Source: Micractinium sp. NFX-FRZ (lineage: Eukaryota > Chlorophyta > Trebouxiophyceae > Chlorellales > Chlorellaceae). Taken from it: a stretch of DNA of 64,000 bases. The stretch covers positions 1 to 64,000 of the forward strand of contig JAPTJF010000006.1 in the NCBI GenBank assembly GCA_029339195.1, read 5' to 3'. Shown here one piece after another: positions 33,718 through 44,706 of this stretch (its first letter is position 1; every line of letters begins with the position of its first letter). The translations under genes and the position numbers were made by a program. The notes under the pieces are model-generated. The model had not been told where the DNA came from, searched no databases, and worked only from the letters and a program-made list of their open reading frames with translations.

Positions 33718-36020
33718 CCAGTGCTGCGCCAAACTCTGCGTCAGCAGATGCACAGTGTCAGCATAGTGGCAGCAGCAGCAAGAGTGGCAGCGGCAGCAGC
33801 AGGCACGCAACAGCTGCACACTGGCAGCAACAGTTGCAGACACGCAGCATCAGCATCAGCAGCGGCGGCAGCAACAGCGGCAGCCTGCTCACCCCTCGTG
33901 GTGGCACTGCTCCACCTTCTCCACATCCAGCAGCGCCCACCCCTTGGTGCGGTACGCCTCGCGCACCTGCAGGCGGCCAGCGAAGTGCAGTGCAGTACAT
34001 CAGCAAGGCATGGTCGGCAAAGCAGTACAGAAGCAAGGTGCTACATGGTCGGCAGTGTGCAGCGCTGTACAGCGTGCAGCAGTTGGAGCATGTGGCACAA
34101 CAGCACAGGCGGCGCAGTGGGGCAGGCAAGCAGACAGAGGGGCAGCAGGCGCGTGCACCACCGGCGCAGCATGCTGTATAAAGCAGAGACAGCTTCGGGC
34201 GTCCCAAACCAAATCCGTTTGATGCCTGCCCAAGCAGGCACCACCCCTCCACCGCACTACCCACCCACCAACGTGGGTGCCCGTCTTAGCATCCCCACTC
34301 CTGCCCGCCCCGCATCCACACCCCTCTGCGCAACTGGGACAGCGCCGCGCCTCCCCACCCGCCCCCGTCCCGCCCTCACCCACCTGCGCGCAAGTGTTGC
34401 AGCACTGCCCCTCCCGCGACTGCGCTCCGTAGCAGCTGCCGCAGTAGTTCGGGTCCAAAGTGGGGTCGGAGCCATTGGTGGTGGGCACCGGCTGCGCAGA
34501 GGGCCCCACCATGTGCTTGGTGCCTGCAGGCACGCACACAAACTCGCGGTCACCAAACCATCAACCGCCGCCACTCCCACTGCTGCGTCCCCCACGTCTG
34601 CACCCCCCGAACATGTGCACCGCCGTCCAAAAGGTGTGCCCTCCCCTGCCAACCTCCGCCGATACACCACACAGGTCCACCCCAGCAGCACCCACCCACC
34701 TTCAACACACACTCCCCCCACCACTACAAACGCCGACACAGCAGCGCAGCACAGCAAGCGCGCACCGTCGTCCAGGGGCGTGCCGTCTGCCGCCAGCCTG
34801 CGCTTGTACACGTCGTGATCCACCTCCAGCTGCACCTCCCCGCTGATGTCCATCGCATCCACGCCCAGCCAGGCGCAGGGCATGCGCGGGAATGTGATGT
34901 CAAACTGTGCGGCGGGAGCGAGGGAGGCGGGCGGGCGGGCAGGCAGACGATGGGAGTTGAGTGGAGCAGTGGGCACGGGCGGGCGGGCACAGGGCATGCT
35001 TGGGAGGCAACCTGCCCTCCCTCCCTCACATGCCACCCACCCCCAGCATCTCCGCCCCATCGCATGCCGCCCTGCCCTCTCGCCCTGTCCACCCCGCTTG
35101 CCCGCCCTCCCCGCCCTCACGTGAATCTCCAGCATCTCCCCCCGGCTCGTGTCCACACTCAGCTCATTCACGGTGGTCACCTTGGTGAACAGCCCTGCAC
35201 ACACAAAGAAGTGGGGAGGCGGGTGCATGAGCACCGCGGGGGCCCACGGAAAGGCACACACTGCGGCACACTCTGCTCATTCACTGCGGTCACTTATACG
35301 ACAAGCTCTGCAAATGACATGGACATTCAAACAGTACTGCAACCCGTACGGAGGGCACCAGCGGTGCTGGGACATCGTTCCGACCGCTCCCCAACCACCC
35401 CTTCCACCCCTTCCCTGCATGCCCCACACCCCTGCGCTTTGTCTCCTCTTCGCCCTGCCTTCCCAGTTTGGCACTTCAGGCAGCGGCATGGCCAGCAACG
35501 CCCCTCAGCAGCATCAGCGAGGAAGTGCAGCACCCATGTGGGGCGGCTGATGTGGAGCAGAAGACATGTTGCACCCGAGTGACGCCAGCAGCACCCGAGC
35601 GTGCAGCACCCGCTTGGAGCGGCAACCGTAACTCACGAAGTTCAGAAAAGAAGAGCAGGGCCATGAAGAGGGACGACACAACTGTGATCACTCCCCCAGC
35701 TGTGGTCCTCTGAAAGAACTCTGCCGCCTCCTCCCGCTGCAGGGAGGCAGGAGTGCAAGTGTTGAGCTCGGCTGGCGGCGGCTCCAGCGGCGGCGGCGGT
35801 GGACCGGCCACACTCATTCGGCCCGCTCACCGGCCGACCGCGGCCGGCAATATACTTCCACTGCATACTGCTGCGGCGCATTTCTAACACGGAACTCTCG
35901 CCTTTGTCGCTTGCACCCCAGTGCCCGGGCTCCCAGCACGCTGCGTACCTGCTTCGGAAAGGCATCCAGCTTTTTGAGAAGCGTTGCCAGATGGTGTGCG
36001 TCCCCTCCAGGCACCCCCAT
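32730..36020 (-). CDS. ERGIC3/Erv46-like COPII cargo receptor, C-terminal half missing
   Basis: Minus-strand exons 36020-35949, 35736-35637, 35194-35121, 34904-34766, 34523-34384, 33966-33893, 33467-33398 and a last exon 32981-32730 give 306 aa in frame. The first seven match ERGIC3/Erv46: LLKKLDAFPKQ, a membrane helix (GGVITVVSSLFMALLFFSEL), VDTSRGEMLEIHFDITFPRM, AMDISGEVQLEVDHDVYKRR, the Cys-rich YCGSCYGA...CCNTC and YKEEIQEQKGEGC. This family has two membrane helices with a large lumenal domain and cycles between ER and Golgi. The usual continuation, with the rest of the lumenal domain and the second helix, is absent. The last exon encodes an unrelated-looking tail (VVVFGADGQRWPQTIAALKK, then GPVTLVLERR) faintly like a PDZ-domain end. 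The intron before it holds an extreme C/G homopolymer. An assembly gap or misjoin, or a truncated gene, is likely. Confidence 0.7.
33039..33139. repeat. C26 / G32-A-G34 homopolymer block
   Basis: 26 C, then GGGGG CCC, then two G runs of 32 and 34 separated by one A. The near-palindromic C-then-G layout is unusual for genomic DNA and suggests a problem region in sequencing or assembly. It sits exactly where ERGIC3-coding exons are missing. Confidence 0.9.
33665..33715. repeat. (CAG)17 trinucleotide array in ERGIC3-like intron 6
   Basis: Seventeen perfect CAG units lie in an intron, inside a longer AGC/GCA-rich stretch of about 33560-33890. Confidence 0.95.
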
Positions 36021-37336
36021 GTTTGCAGCTGCTGTGTGTCTTGATCGCGTTTTCAGCGTCTCCGCATAGCCAGGAAGTTGTTCCCGTTTCGTATACTGGG
36101 AATGTTGCGGCTGGGGGGAGCGCAATGGAACAGGGGCAGGCTCGGAAGGCGGCCAGTTCGCTTGTGGCGGCAGTGCAGAGCTGGTGCCAGCAGTCAGTGC
36201 TGATTGCGGGGCAGTGCGGCGAGACTCGGCTGGCCGTCTCTCCAGACCATGTTCAGGCATAGGTGTTTGATATGTATGTAAACAGGCCACAATAGCAGCT
36301 ATAGATGCTGCTGGAAGCCGGGGTGGGTGGCTGACGCTTGAGCGGCTCCGGCGCCGTCCACGCCCACCGAAGACGTGGGCAAACGGTCAAGATGGGTTGC
36401 GCGGCACAGACTGCCTGGCGCACAGCACGCACGGCCTGCATCCTCCTGGAACTTTTCCAGTTGCGTCTGCACATGGTGGCCTTCCTAGAGTGCCCACGTG
36501 CTGGTAGACAGGCTAGGGAGAGGTGAGCGGGGCATGTGCTGTGCTGTGCTGCGCTGTGCTGTGCTGTGCTGTGTGCAGGCGGAGGAGCCGGAAGGATTCT
36601 GTGCCATCGTGTAGCGGTGGCCCTCACAAGGTTGCTTGGTAATGCCAGCAGTGCCAGGATTGATTAGAATGGGTGTCCAACGCCAGCACCGCTTCACAGA
36701 CCTACCACAGTATTGTAGCCAGTGTGCGGTGGCGCTCTCTGCCAAACGTGCGGCACCTGTGATGCACACCAAGGGCTGCTACCCTTGCTCATCGTCTTCG
36801 GTCCACCACCGTAGCGCGCACCTGATCCAGTGCGACATCTTGGATTACCGTGTGATGTCTTGTACATGCTCAGCTCCAACTATTGGAGCTGGAGTGCTCC
36901 AACTCCGCGCTGCAGGTTCCCATCGTCAGTTGGAACCGGCGGCGCTTAAACTGAAGTGGTTTGCAATTCATGGCACGGACCCACCACCGGCCACCTTCCA
37001 GCCATTTTCCGGCCAGTTTCTGGCAATTTCAGGCAAGAGGACCGAAGGTAAGAGGATTGAATACTGGACGATTTTACTGGCAGAGCCAGCGTGGCATGGA
37101 CGTACCGGTACCTGGGCCTCCGTTCCGATATACATCGGGCCTCCGCACCACGCCTTCAGGCCGCTCACGCCAATATTTGCTGGCTTGCAGACCTCCGTCC
37201 GAGCCCCACCCTTCCCCCCGCCTTTCACTCGTGACGACCGCAGTCAGTGAACGCCGTGGGGCCGCAAGCAACTGCCACATCCCTATACGGAGCGTCAAAA
37301 CGGGGGCCAGCAGCTGTGCTGCTCGACGGTTCCCAT
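36021..37336. other. long divergent intergenic region, ERGIC3-like / kinase
   Basis: 1.3 kb between two outward-facing start codons, with lower GC than the genes. It holds both promoters. An ORF open from an ATG at 36642 to 37250 on the plus strand has no recognisable domain and is not called as a gene. No other supported gene is present. Confidence 0.5.
36535..36577 (+). repeat. (GTGCT)n microsatellite
   Basis: About eight GTGCT pentanucleotides, one with a single change, in the intergenic region. Confidence 0.9.
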
Positions 37337-40300
37337 ATGGCTGGCCTGCTGACAGCGGCTCTGACGGTGACATCGGCCGCGGCAGCAGTGTTGGCAGCCA
37401 CCCTCTCCTCCCTGGCTGCACCTGCCCCAGGCGGTGAGGAGGCGTGTTTGTTGGGCTTTGGCGTGTGACTGTGGTGGTGGCGCATCCCGAGGTGCAGCGT
37501 TTGATAAGGATTATGCGTGCCCGCGCTTCTGCCTGCAGGCGCCGCACACACTATGGGCTGGTGCCATCACTGGCAGGCTCCTCCCGCCCGCTTGTGCGTA
37601 CCAGGATGGCAAGCCTCCGAGAATGGGTGCCTCTACGCCATGCTTGCCTGGTGAGGAACCTGGTACATCATGCCTGCTGTTGCTGTTCCCTTGTTATCTC
37701 GTCGCCGGCAGTCCTGTGAACAGAGCGCAACCTCTTGGGGCATTCCATGGCCTGCTGGCTGCCGCGGCATCTCGTCCACGTGCGGGTGCCACCTCACCCC
37801 GCCCCACCCCAAACCCAACCTCGTCACGACTGGCCCACCCACTGCTACGGCTTCAGCTGCTTGCATAACTACGCAGTCGTGACCAGCCAAACCTGCCAGC
37901 CCTGCGAACGAATGTGACAATGCCCAACTGCCCCCTTGCCTGCAGCTGTGGCGGCAGCGCCTCAGCAGCGCCTCCCCTGTGCACCTGTCTGCCTGGGGCT
38001 GGCGCTGACCTGGCAGCAGCCAACCACAGCATACAAACCTCCATGGGCACTGGCCATTCCTGGTTGGGCCAGCCATTGGAGGGGCCAGCTGACTTCCGCC
38101 TGCAGCAGTAAGTTGCAGTTGCTTGCCCCAGGGCAGCAGGCTAACACTGGCGGTCCGCCCCGCTCTGCCACACATGCACCCAACACCTCACCCCCACCCT
38201 CCCCACCTTCCTGGCTACTTGTTGCAGTCTGAAATCCTGCGGCAATGTGCCTCACTGCCATCTGCTGGCAGTGTCCCCAGCGCAGCAGCACTGCACCCAC
38301 CAGCACAGCACGGCGCGCGCCCAACGCGCTGCCAGCACTACGCAGGCGCCGCCGCCCCCCGGCTGGCTTCTTGCGGCGTGCCTCGCAGCGGCTTGCCAGT
38401 ACTGGCTGCAGGCACATGCAATCAGCTTCAGCTTCAGGCACTTGAGCTCGTGGGCCACCAAGCAGTGGCAGGGAGGCGCCTGCCGGCAGGGAGGCAGGGC
38501 GGCAGCCGATTGCACCCGTGGCTACTGCCAGCCGCCAAAGGGCTTTGCCTCTGGTGTCGAATCTGGAGCACGGGAGGTGGCGGCATCGCAGCGGCATCCT
38601 GCGCCCACCCCGCCTAGCAGCGAGGCTGGCTGGGCGTGCGGGGTGCAACCCGACAGCCCTCGCTCTATACTGACCGGTACCGCGGCTGCCACAGCCAGCA
38701 GCAGCGGCGGTGGTAGCATCGCCGCCCTGCCCTACCTTCAGCACACCAGCAGCAGCCGTCAGATCCCTGCCAGCTGGCGATCAGCCGTCCATGACAGCAC
38801 TCCCGCCACTAGCAGCCAGGGCTTGGCCTGCCGGCGGTCAAACGGCGGCAACAGCTGGGAGCATGTTGATCAGGAGCCTGCAGGCAACCAGCAGGCGCCA
38901 GGCTGTGCCATGTTACGGCTGCACCCTGGAGACCTTGAGGTGGGAGGCACATGTGGTGGCTGCGGCGCTGTCAGGCCATGGTCATTCCTGCTGCATGCGG
39001 GCAGTGCCTGGCGGGCCGCGCCAGGCCCGACAGCGCTCACTCTCGGCCCGCCTCCACTCACCCGCCTGCTTTGCCTGCCGTGCATGCTTTGGTGCGCAGG
39101 TAGTCACAGACTCCTGGGGCCATTGCATCGTGCTGGGCAAAGGCAGCAATGCAGTGGTGTGCCTGGCGCGCATGCGGAAGGCGCATCTGGTGGCCGCAAA
39201 GGTGGGCCCACTTCTGGTTGGCACAATACAGCGGTGCCTGCCCGCCCGCCTGGCTGCCTGCCTGCCTGGCCGCCTGCCTGCCTGGCCGCCTGCCTGCCTG
39301 CCTGATGCCAGCCGGGCGCCCAGACGCGGTGCCTGCACGGCTGCCTGGTGTCGAGGCTCTGTTGCTGTGCGCCGGCCTTCCTGCACCGGGCCCACGACAC
39401 CCTCCCGCTGCACTCTCCAGTTGAGCAACCGCATGTGCTGCCTGCGTGCCCGCCTGCCGGCCTGTGCAGGTGTTTGATCTCGCGGCCGGCGCAAGTGAGC
39501 AGCAGGTGTGGCAGGAAGTGGCGCTGATGGCACGCTGCGCCCACCCCCACATCCTGCCCACATACGGAGTGGCCGCCCAGGTGGGGGGCCGCCCTCTCTG
39601 GGTGGTGCAGCAGCCTGGGCGGGCCGCCAGCCGGGGCGGGCACTGTGCTTGCCGGCAGTCGCTTCCAATGGTGACAAAGTGCAGCGCTGGCTCGCCTGGG
39701 GCTGGGGAGCCTGCCCAGGTAGGCAGGCGGTGTGCTGCCTCCTGGCCAAAAGCGTGAGTAAAGCTTGCGGCGGGTACAGCCAAAGGTGCCAATTGCCCGG
39801 CAACCGAGCAGGAATGCGACACAGTACTGTGGCGCATGTAGCTTAAGCTTACAATGGATTCCCGCACGGGGTGTGAGAGTAGGCAGCACGCCCTCTTTGT
39901 CACATGCAGGGCGACCTGGTCGTGCTGGCCACTCGGCACATGCGGGGCGGCAGCCTGCAGCAGGCACTACGCGACCCGTGCACCCGGGAGCGGCTGCGTT
40001 GGGAGGCAGGGTGCGTGCGCATGCATGCACAGGCGTGCACGGGCTGAGCGGGCGCCCCGGGACCCTCAGGGACCGGCCAGCAAGCAGGCAGCCACGTGTG
40101 CATCCTGGGGGCACACTCATGCGCCTGCAAGCTTGGTTGCCAGCTTAACAGCTTTGCTCTGACTGCAAAGACCTGCTGATTGATGATGCCCTGTTTGCCG
40201 GTGCCAGGACCTTGCACTGCAAGCTTCCCATCTTCGTGTGCACACCCACACCTGCTTTGCCTGGCGTGCAGGGGCCGCCAGGTGGCGGTTGACGTGGCAG

Positions 40301-41389
40301 AAGGCCTGCACTACCTGCACACCCTCCAAGTGCTGCACTCGGATCTGAAGCCCAGGTGAGCGCTCAAACCGGCACGTTCCTGGCGAGGCCTTCACAGCAC
40401 CGTGGCCTCCCTTGCACAGCAAGCCTGACAGCGGCATGCTGCCATCACTTGGCCGTCGAGAAGCCCACCTAGTCTCCGCGGCGCAGGCATGCATACCTGC
40501 CTGCCTGCCTCGAGCCAGCTCTATTACTTCTCACGCAACCCACCACCATGGCCTTCCTCCCGCAGCAATGTGCTGCTCACCGAAGGCCTGCGTGCGTGCA
40601 TTGGCGACCTGGGCGTGGCACAGGCGGTGGGCAGCTGTGCACCGCCTGTCGCAGCTGTGGGCTATTCGACCAGCCATGCAGGTGCTATTTCCGCCCGCAC
40701 GCCCGCCTGCCCACCTGCTACCTGCCAGCGCTGCCTGCTGGCCCACCTGCATCCGTCAACTGCTTCCGTTTGCTGCCTGTGCCTGCCTGCCTGCCCGCCT
40801 GCCTCCCCACGTCCCCCGCTGGGCACCCTGCCGACGCATGCACCCGCACCCGCAGCCCCCACACTTTGCTGCTGGTGGGGCACACCCGTGCGGCATGCCT
40901 GCTACTTCACTGCTGACTTCACTGCTAACGTTTGACCCGCCCTTTTCCGATGCGCCTCCGCCCCGGGCGGAGCCCTGCAGCCCCTGAGCAGCTTCTTGGC
41001 AAGCCGTGCAGCCTGTCTGCCGACATGTTCAGTTTTGGGCTGCTTCTAGTGGAGGTCATCACCGGCACCCCCTTCAACCGGCGAGACGGCTGGCGCATGC
41101 CGTGCGCGCCGACCGAGTGCTCGGAGGTGCGATGGCAGCAAGGGGGGTGATGCAGCGGTGGTGGGCAGCACCACTGGCATTCAGGGGGGCAGCACCTGCA
41201 TGCATGCCCTGTCCCCGGTGCTTGGCTCGACTCACTTCCCGCCTGACGCACACACTACCTGCCTGCCTGCCTTGGTTGCAGGGTGTTCTGGCGCTGATTG
41301 AGCGCTGCCTGTCCACAGACCCTGCGCTGCGCCCAAGCGCCGCAGAGGCGCTGCAGCTGCTTCGTGACGACCGTGGTGGTGCAGCCTGA
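37337..41389 (+). CDS. Protein kinase with N-terminal signal/anchor and Cys-rich region
   Basis: Exons 37337-37433, 37539-37650, 37946-38107, 38228-38939, 39100-39201, 39470-39580, 39910-40010, 40272-40355, 40566-40681, 40981-41126 and 41282-41389 give 584 aa. The start is hydrophobic and Ala-rich (signal peptide or anchor), followed by a Cys-rich stretch (ACCGGS, LCTCLPG). A second hydrophobic segment, GWLLAACLAAACQYWL, may span the membrane. The kinase domain begins at DLEVVTDSWG. It has a GKGSNAVV glycine loop (342-349), catalytic K363, HSDLKPSN (D458, N463; the HRD Arg is Ser), a DLG in place of DFG (D476), APEQ (501-504) and a closing LRPSAAEAL. All residues needed for catalysis are present, so it is probably active; the HSD motif resembles non-RD kinases. 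A receptor-like role is inferred. The kinase part is certain, exons 1-3 less so. Confidence 0.82.
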
Positions 41390-42261
41390 TATTCTTTGCA
41401 ATGCTCGGCGCAACACCTGGCAAACACACACACACACACACACACTAACACACTGTGGGGGGCGAACTTGATATGGTGATTTTTTGCATGGGCGGTACAA
41501 ACCCATGCTCGTACTTAGGGCCCACAGGCCCCCCAGCACTGCACATTTCATTGTTGCGGGCAGGCCCTTGCTCTTTGAATCCTTCCTTCCTTGTGCCTTG
41601 GCCCAAACTCACCCGACAACCCCCGCTAAGGCAGCCGCTTCGACGGTGTTTTTCTGCTTATTTCTTTGCATTATTCATTACACGGCTTTTGTGTGATATT
41701 TCCATGGCGGCCGGGCACCGTACGACTACTGCCCCTGCCGCCTGCCTGGCCCTGCACAGCCAATGCGAGCCTCACGTCAGCGTGGTGCTACTACATGGCG
41801 CCAACTAAACCTCTTGCACACTCATTACAAGCTTGTAACGGCGTGCAGATTGCCAGGGGTGCGCGAGGAAGGTTGGTGGCTCTTGAAGAGGATGCCAATC
41901 AAGCTTGCCAGGTGTCCCCCGGGTAAAGACTGTCTGCGGCGATTTGTAAGCTGCATACGCCCACCACCACCGACTGTGCAGCATCTCCAATGACCTGTGC
42001 GACGCATGCCTTCCATATGAAGCCCAGGCTACGGTGTGAACCTCCCTGTGAACCTCAGCCAGCGCCTCATGCTGGGCGGTCCTGCTGTGCCGTGGCATGC
42101 CGCCGCCGCCGGTCAACACAACTGGCGCTTCACCAACGGCCCCAGTCCGACACGTTTCCACTCCCCAAACCAATTGCGCCTGCGTCGCCACCAGCTTGGG
42201 GCACACACGCGGGCACTCGGGATCGGGAAGAGCACTTTGGGCAGTCCCTAGTCCAGCAGCC
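41390..42261. other. intergenic region after kinase gene
   Basis: 872 bp with relatively AT-rich stretches, presumably the kinase 3' UTR and the promoter of the next gene. TGTAA occurs at 41834-41838. No exon is supported. Confidence 0.5.
41424..41445 (+). repeat. (CA)n microsatellite
   Basis: About eleven CA dinucleotides shortly after the kinase stop codon. Confidence 0.9.
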
Positions 42262-44046
42262 ATGAACGCAGAGCAAGAGGTACGCGGATGCTAAAGCGCT
42301 GTGGCTACCCGAGAAGGCCGACAGAGGGCCGTCCCGCGCCGGATGGGCCGTCCGCGGGAGTGGGCTGCCGCGGCGGAACTGCGGCCTGCTGGCACTTAGT
42401 CAACGAATGACAGCAGCGTGCAGGCACCTCCCACCGCTCGTCGCAAGTCTCCCGCCGCCGCCGCCGCCGCTGCCGCCGGAAGCGCCGCCGCCCACCCTCA
42501 CGTCTGCTGCCTTGCCCTTCACCCCATGCAGGTGGAGAAGAAGTTGGGCATGTCCCTAGGTGCGCACAGTAGGCCTCTGCCTGCCAGCACTGGGTATTTG
42601 GGTATCAGCAGGCAGAGTTGTGGCCTCTGGCCGGGTTGCAGCCCGCTTCAGAGTCGCCGGTTTGGTACCCGCCCCTTGCCCACCCGCGGCGCCTCTTCTC
42701 TCGCCCCGCTTTTGCAGATGAGTTGATTGCGGCGCAGTCGAAGAAGAAGGCTGCAGGCGGAAAGCCCAAGGCGGGAGCGGGCGGCAGCAGCAGGATCAAG
42801 AAGGTGTGTGGGGGGCCTCTTCCCAAATGCCCGCGGTGCAGCGGGTTGTTGGAGTGAGGGCGTGTGAAGTGAGCTCGCCAACTGCGGTTGTGTGGAGCGT
42901 GTCATGCTGCTGCACGTCCTGTATATGCACTCCTGCCTGCATCTCGCAACATCAGCACCCTCCAGGACACGTGCCCCCTCGTGCACCACATCGGCAGCCC
43001 ACTCGTGCCCCGCCCCCCCACCGTTGGCTCTCTTCACCTCTGCAGGGCTGGGCATACATCCGCAGCTCACTTATACTTGGTGCAGGCAACTCCGATCAGG
43101 CACCGGAAGCACAGCACGGTTCCCCGTGTTTCTCCCCTTTGCAGGACGTCTGGCTCTTACATAAGGGCGCAGGCGGCTGCACCACCGCTGAGGCTGTCGC
43201 CTGATAAGTGTGACCCCCAAGGCCGAGAGGCTCCCTCACTCCCCTACACAACCTACCCTACCCCACCCCACCCTGCCCTGAGACATGCATGTGCCCCTTC
43301 CACCTTCCGCAGGGCGGCATTCAGAAGGTGCAGCAGACCAAGAGCGGCGGCCGCGTGCTGGTGGTCCCCCGCCCCAAGCACGTCCCCCGCCCCAGCTCCG
43401 GCGGCAGCGGCGGCAACGCCCGCATGGCGGCAGCGCTCAAGGGCACGCGCGGCGGCGGCGTGCACAAGGGTGGCGCAGCACCCAAGTTCGTGGGGGGCCA
43501 GGGGCAGCAGATGGGGGGCCCCGGTGCGCGGCAGGCCAGCGCACGCAACGTGAAGGTCACAATCGGCAACAAGCTGAGGTGGGTGGTGGTGACGCTGTGG
43601 AGGGCGGTGGCGGCAAGGGCGGTGACAGACACCGAAAAGCGGTTCGGTTGTGTGGCGGCTCACGTGCCCATACAAAGGTCACCAGGAGCAGGCGGATGCA
43701 GCCTGCATTCCAGGCATCACTCATGCGCTTGTAGTGCACACCACCTGCGTGGATGCGCCACCACCGACAGCCACCCTCCCGCCCACCCTCCCACGTGTGT
43801 GCCTGCAGCGGCCGCCCGCCGTCGCACATCCCCACCAGCGGCGTGCTGGCCAAGCCCTTCATGGGCTCAGCAGGCCCGGCAGGGCGCAGCGGGCGGGCCC
43901 CCATGGTCATGGAGGGCGGCAACGGCGGCGTCCCGACTGGCGCCAGCCTGGCGGCGCGGTTTGATTCCTTCAAGGGCGGCGCCCCCGCGCGGCCTGCGCC
44001 CACGGGCGCGCCCCGCCGCAACGCGCACGGCGTGCTGATCCCGTGA
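42262..44046 (+). CDS. Small basic protein with UAP56-binding-motif-like start (putative mRNA export adaptor)
   Basis: Exons 42262-42279, 42532-42559, 42718-42803, 43313-43578 and 43809-44046 give 211 aa, ending in a TGA stop. Residues 13-19, MSLDELI, followed by a Lys-rich stretch, resemble the UAP56-binding motif of ALY/REF- and UIF-type mRNA export adaptors (typically MSLDDII). The remainder is Gly/Arg/Lys-rich and low-complexity (GGR, RPKHVPRPSSGG, KGTRGGGVHKGG), as expected for an RNA-binding disordered protein. I see no RRM fold, so it is not a canonical ALY/REF. A C-terminal PTGASLAARFDSFKGG block may be a second short motif. Export-adaptor function is inferred from one short motif plus composition. 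The first exon codes for only six residues, so the start is less certain than the rest. Confidence 0.65.
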
Positions 44047-44706
44047 CGGGGCGTGCCGCACCCACCGCGCTGCGCCTGCTTGCATGTATGCGCATGGGGC
44101 GTGTTTCGTCGATGAAGGCGAGCGGCGCAGCTTGCTTCCAGGCAACTTGCGGCGCGTGCATGCACATTCTTCACCTCCCAAGCTCACGCTTCTAGACCAG
44201 CAATTCCGCCACTCTTCTTCTCTCTACCTGCGGCGAACTGAACCCCTGCCTGCCTTGAGAGCAAGCAGCAGCCTCCCCAACATGTGGCCCCCCAGCAGCT
44301 CCCCCCGCGCCCCCAGCGTGTACCCCCTGCCCTCCCTCTCCTTTGCTGTTTGTTGGTCCCCCTTACACTGACAGCCCACTCCCGCCCATGCCCCTGTATT
44401 TTCCAGTCCCTGCCGCGAGCCTCTCCTGTCAACTACCATGCCTGTGTGACCGAAGTTTTGCATTTGAACCCTTCGCCAAACATGTAAACTCTCGCCTGGA
44501 TGCACCCTTCGAAACTCCTAGCAAGCGCCAGCTCTGCACAGTGTGAGCAACACTCGTCCCAGGTTACAAGCTAAACTGAGCAGGCTAGACTAATATCATT
44601 TCGTTAACTGAGCTCCTTATGCTGACGTTGCCAAGGAGAGAGGGCCAGGAGAGGGGAGGCAGGGGTGGGCGTGCCGCGCTGCTGTGCCTGCTGTGTTCGC
44701 CGCGGC
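44047..44706. other. convergent intergenic region with polyadenylation candidates
   Basis: 660 bp between two stops. TGTAA at 44483-44487 on the plus strand could end the UBM-protein gene. Its complement TTACA at 44564-44568 lies about 140 nt after the CRY-DASH stop on the minus strand and is well placed for that gene. Confidence 0.5.
44564..44568 (-). promoter_or_regulatory. candidate TGTAA polyadenylation signal for CRY-DASH
   Basis: TGTAA on the minus strand, about 140 nt downstream of the CRY-DASH stop codon. Confidence 0.45.

Noticed and set aside
37712..37790. Extra kinase exon (PVNRAQPLGAFHGLLAAAAS)
   Set aside because: Including it breaks the phase with the exon starting at 37946; leaving it out gives a continuous frame.
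43044..43144. Extra exon (GWAYIRSSLILGAG) in the UBM-protein gene
   Set aside because: Not needed for phase: exons ending at 42803 and starting at 43313 already join in frame, and the segment has no supporting similarity.
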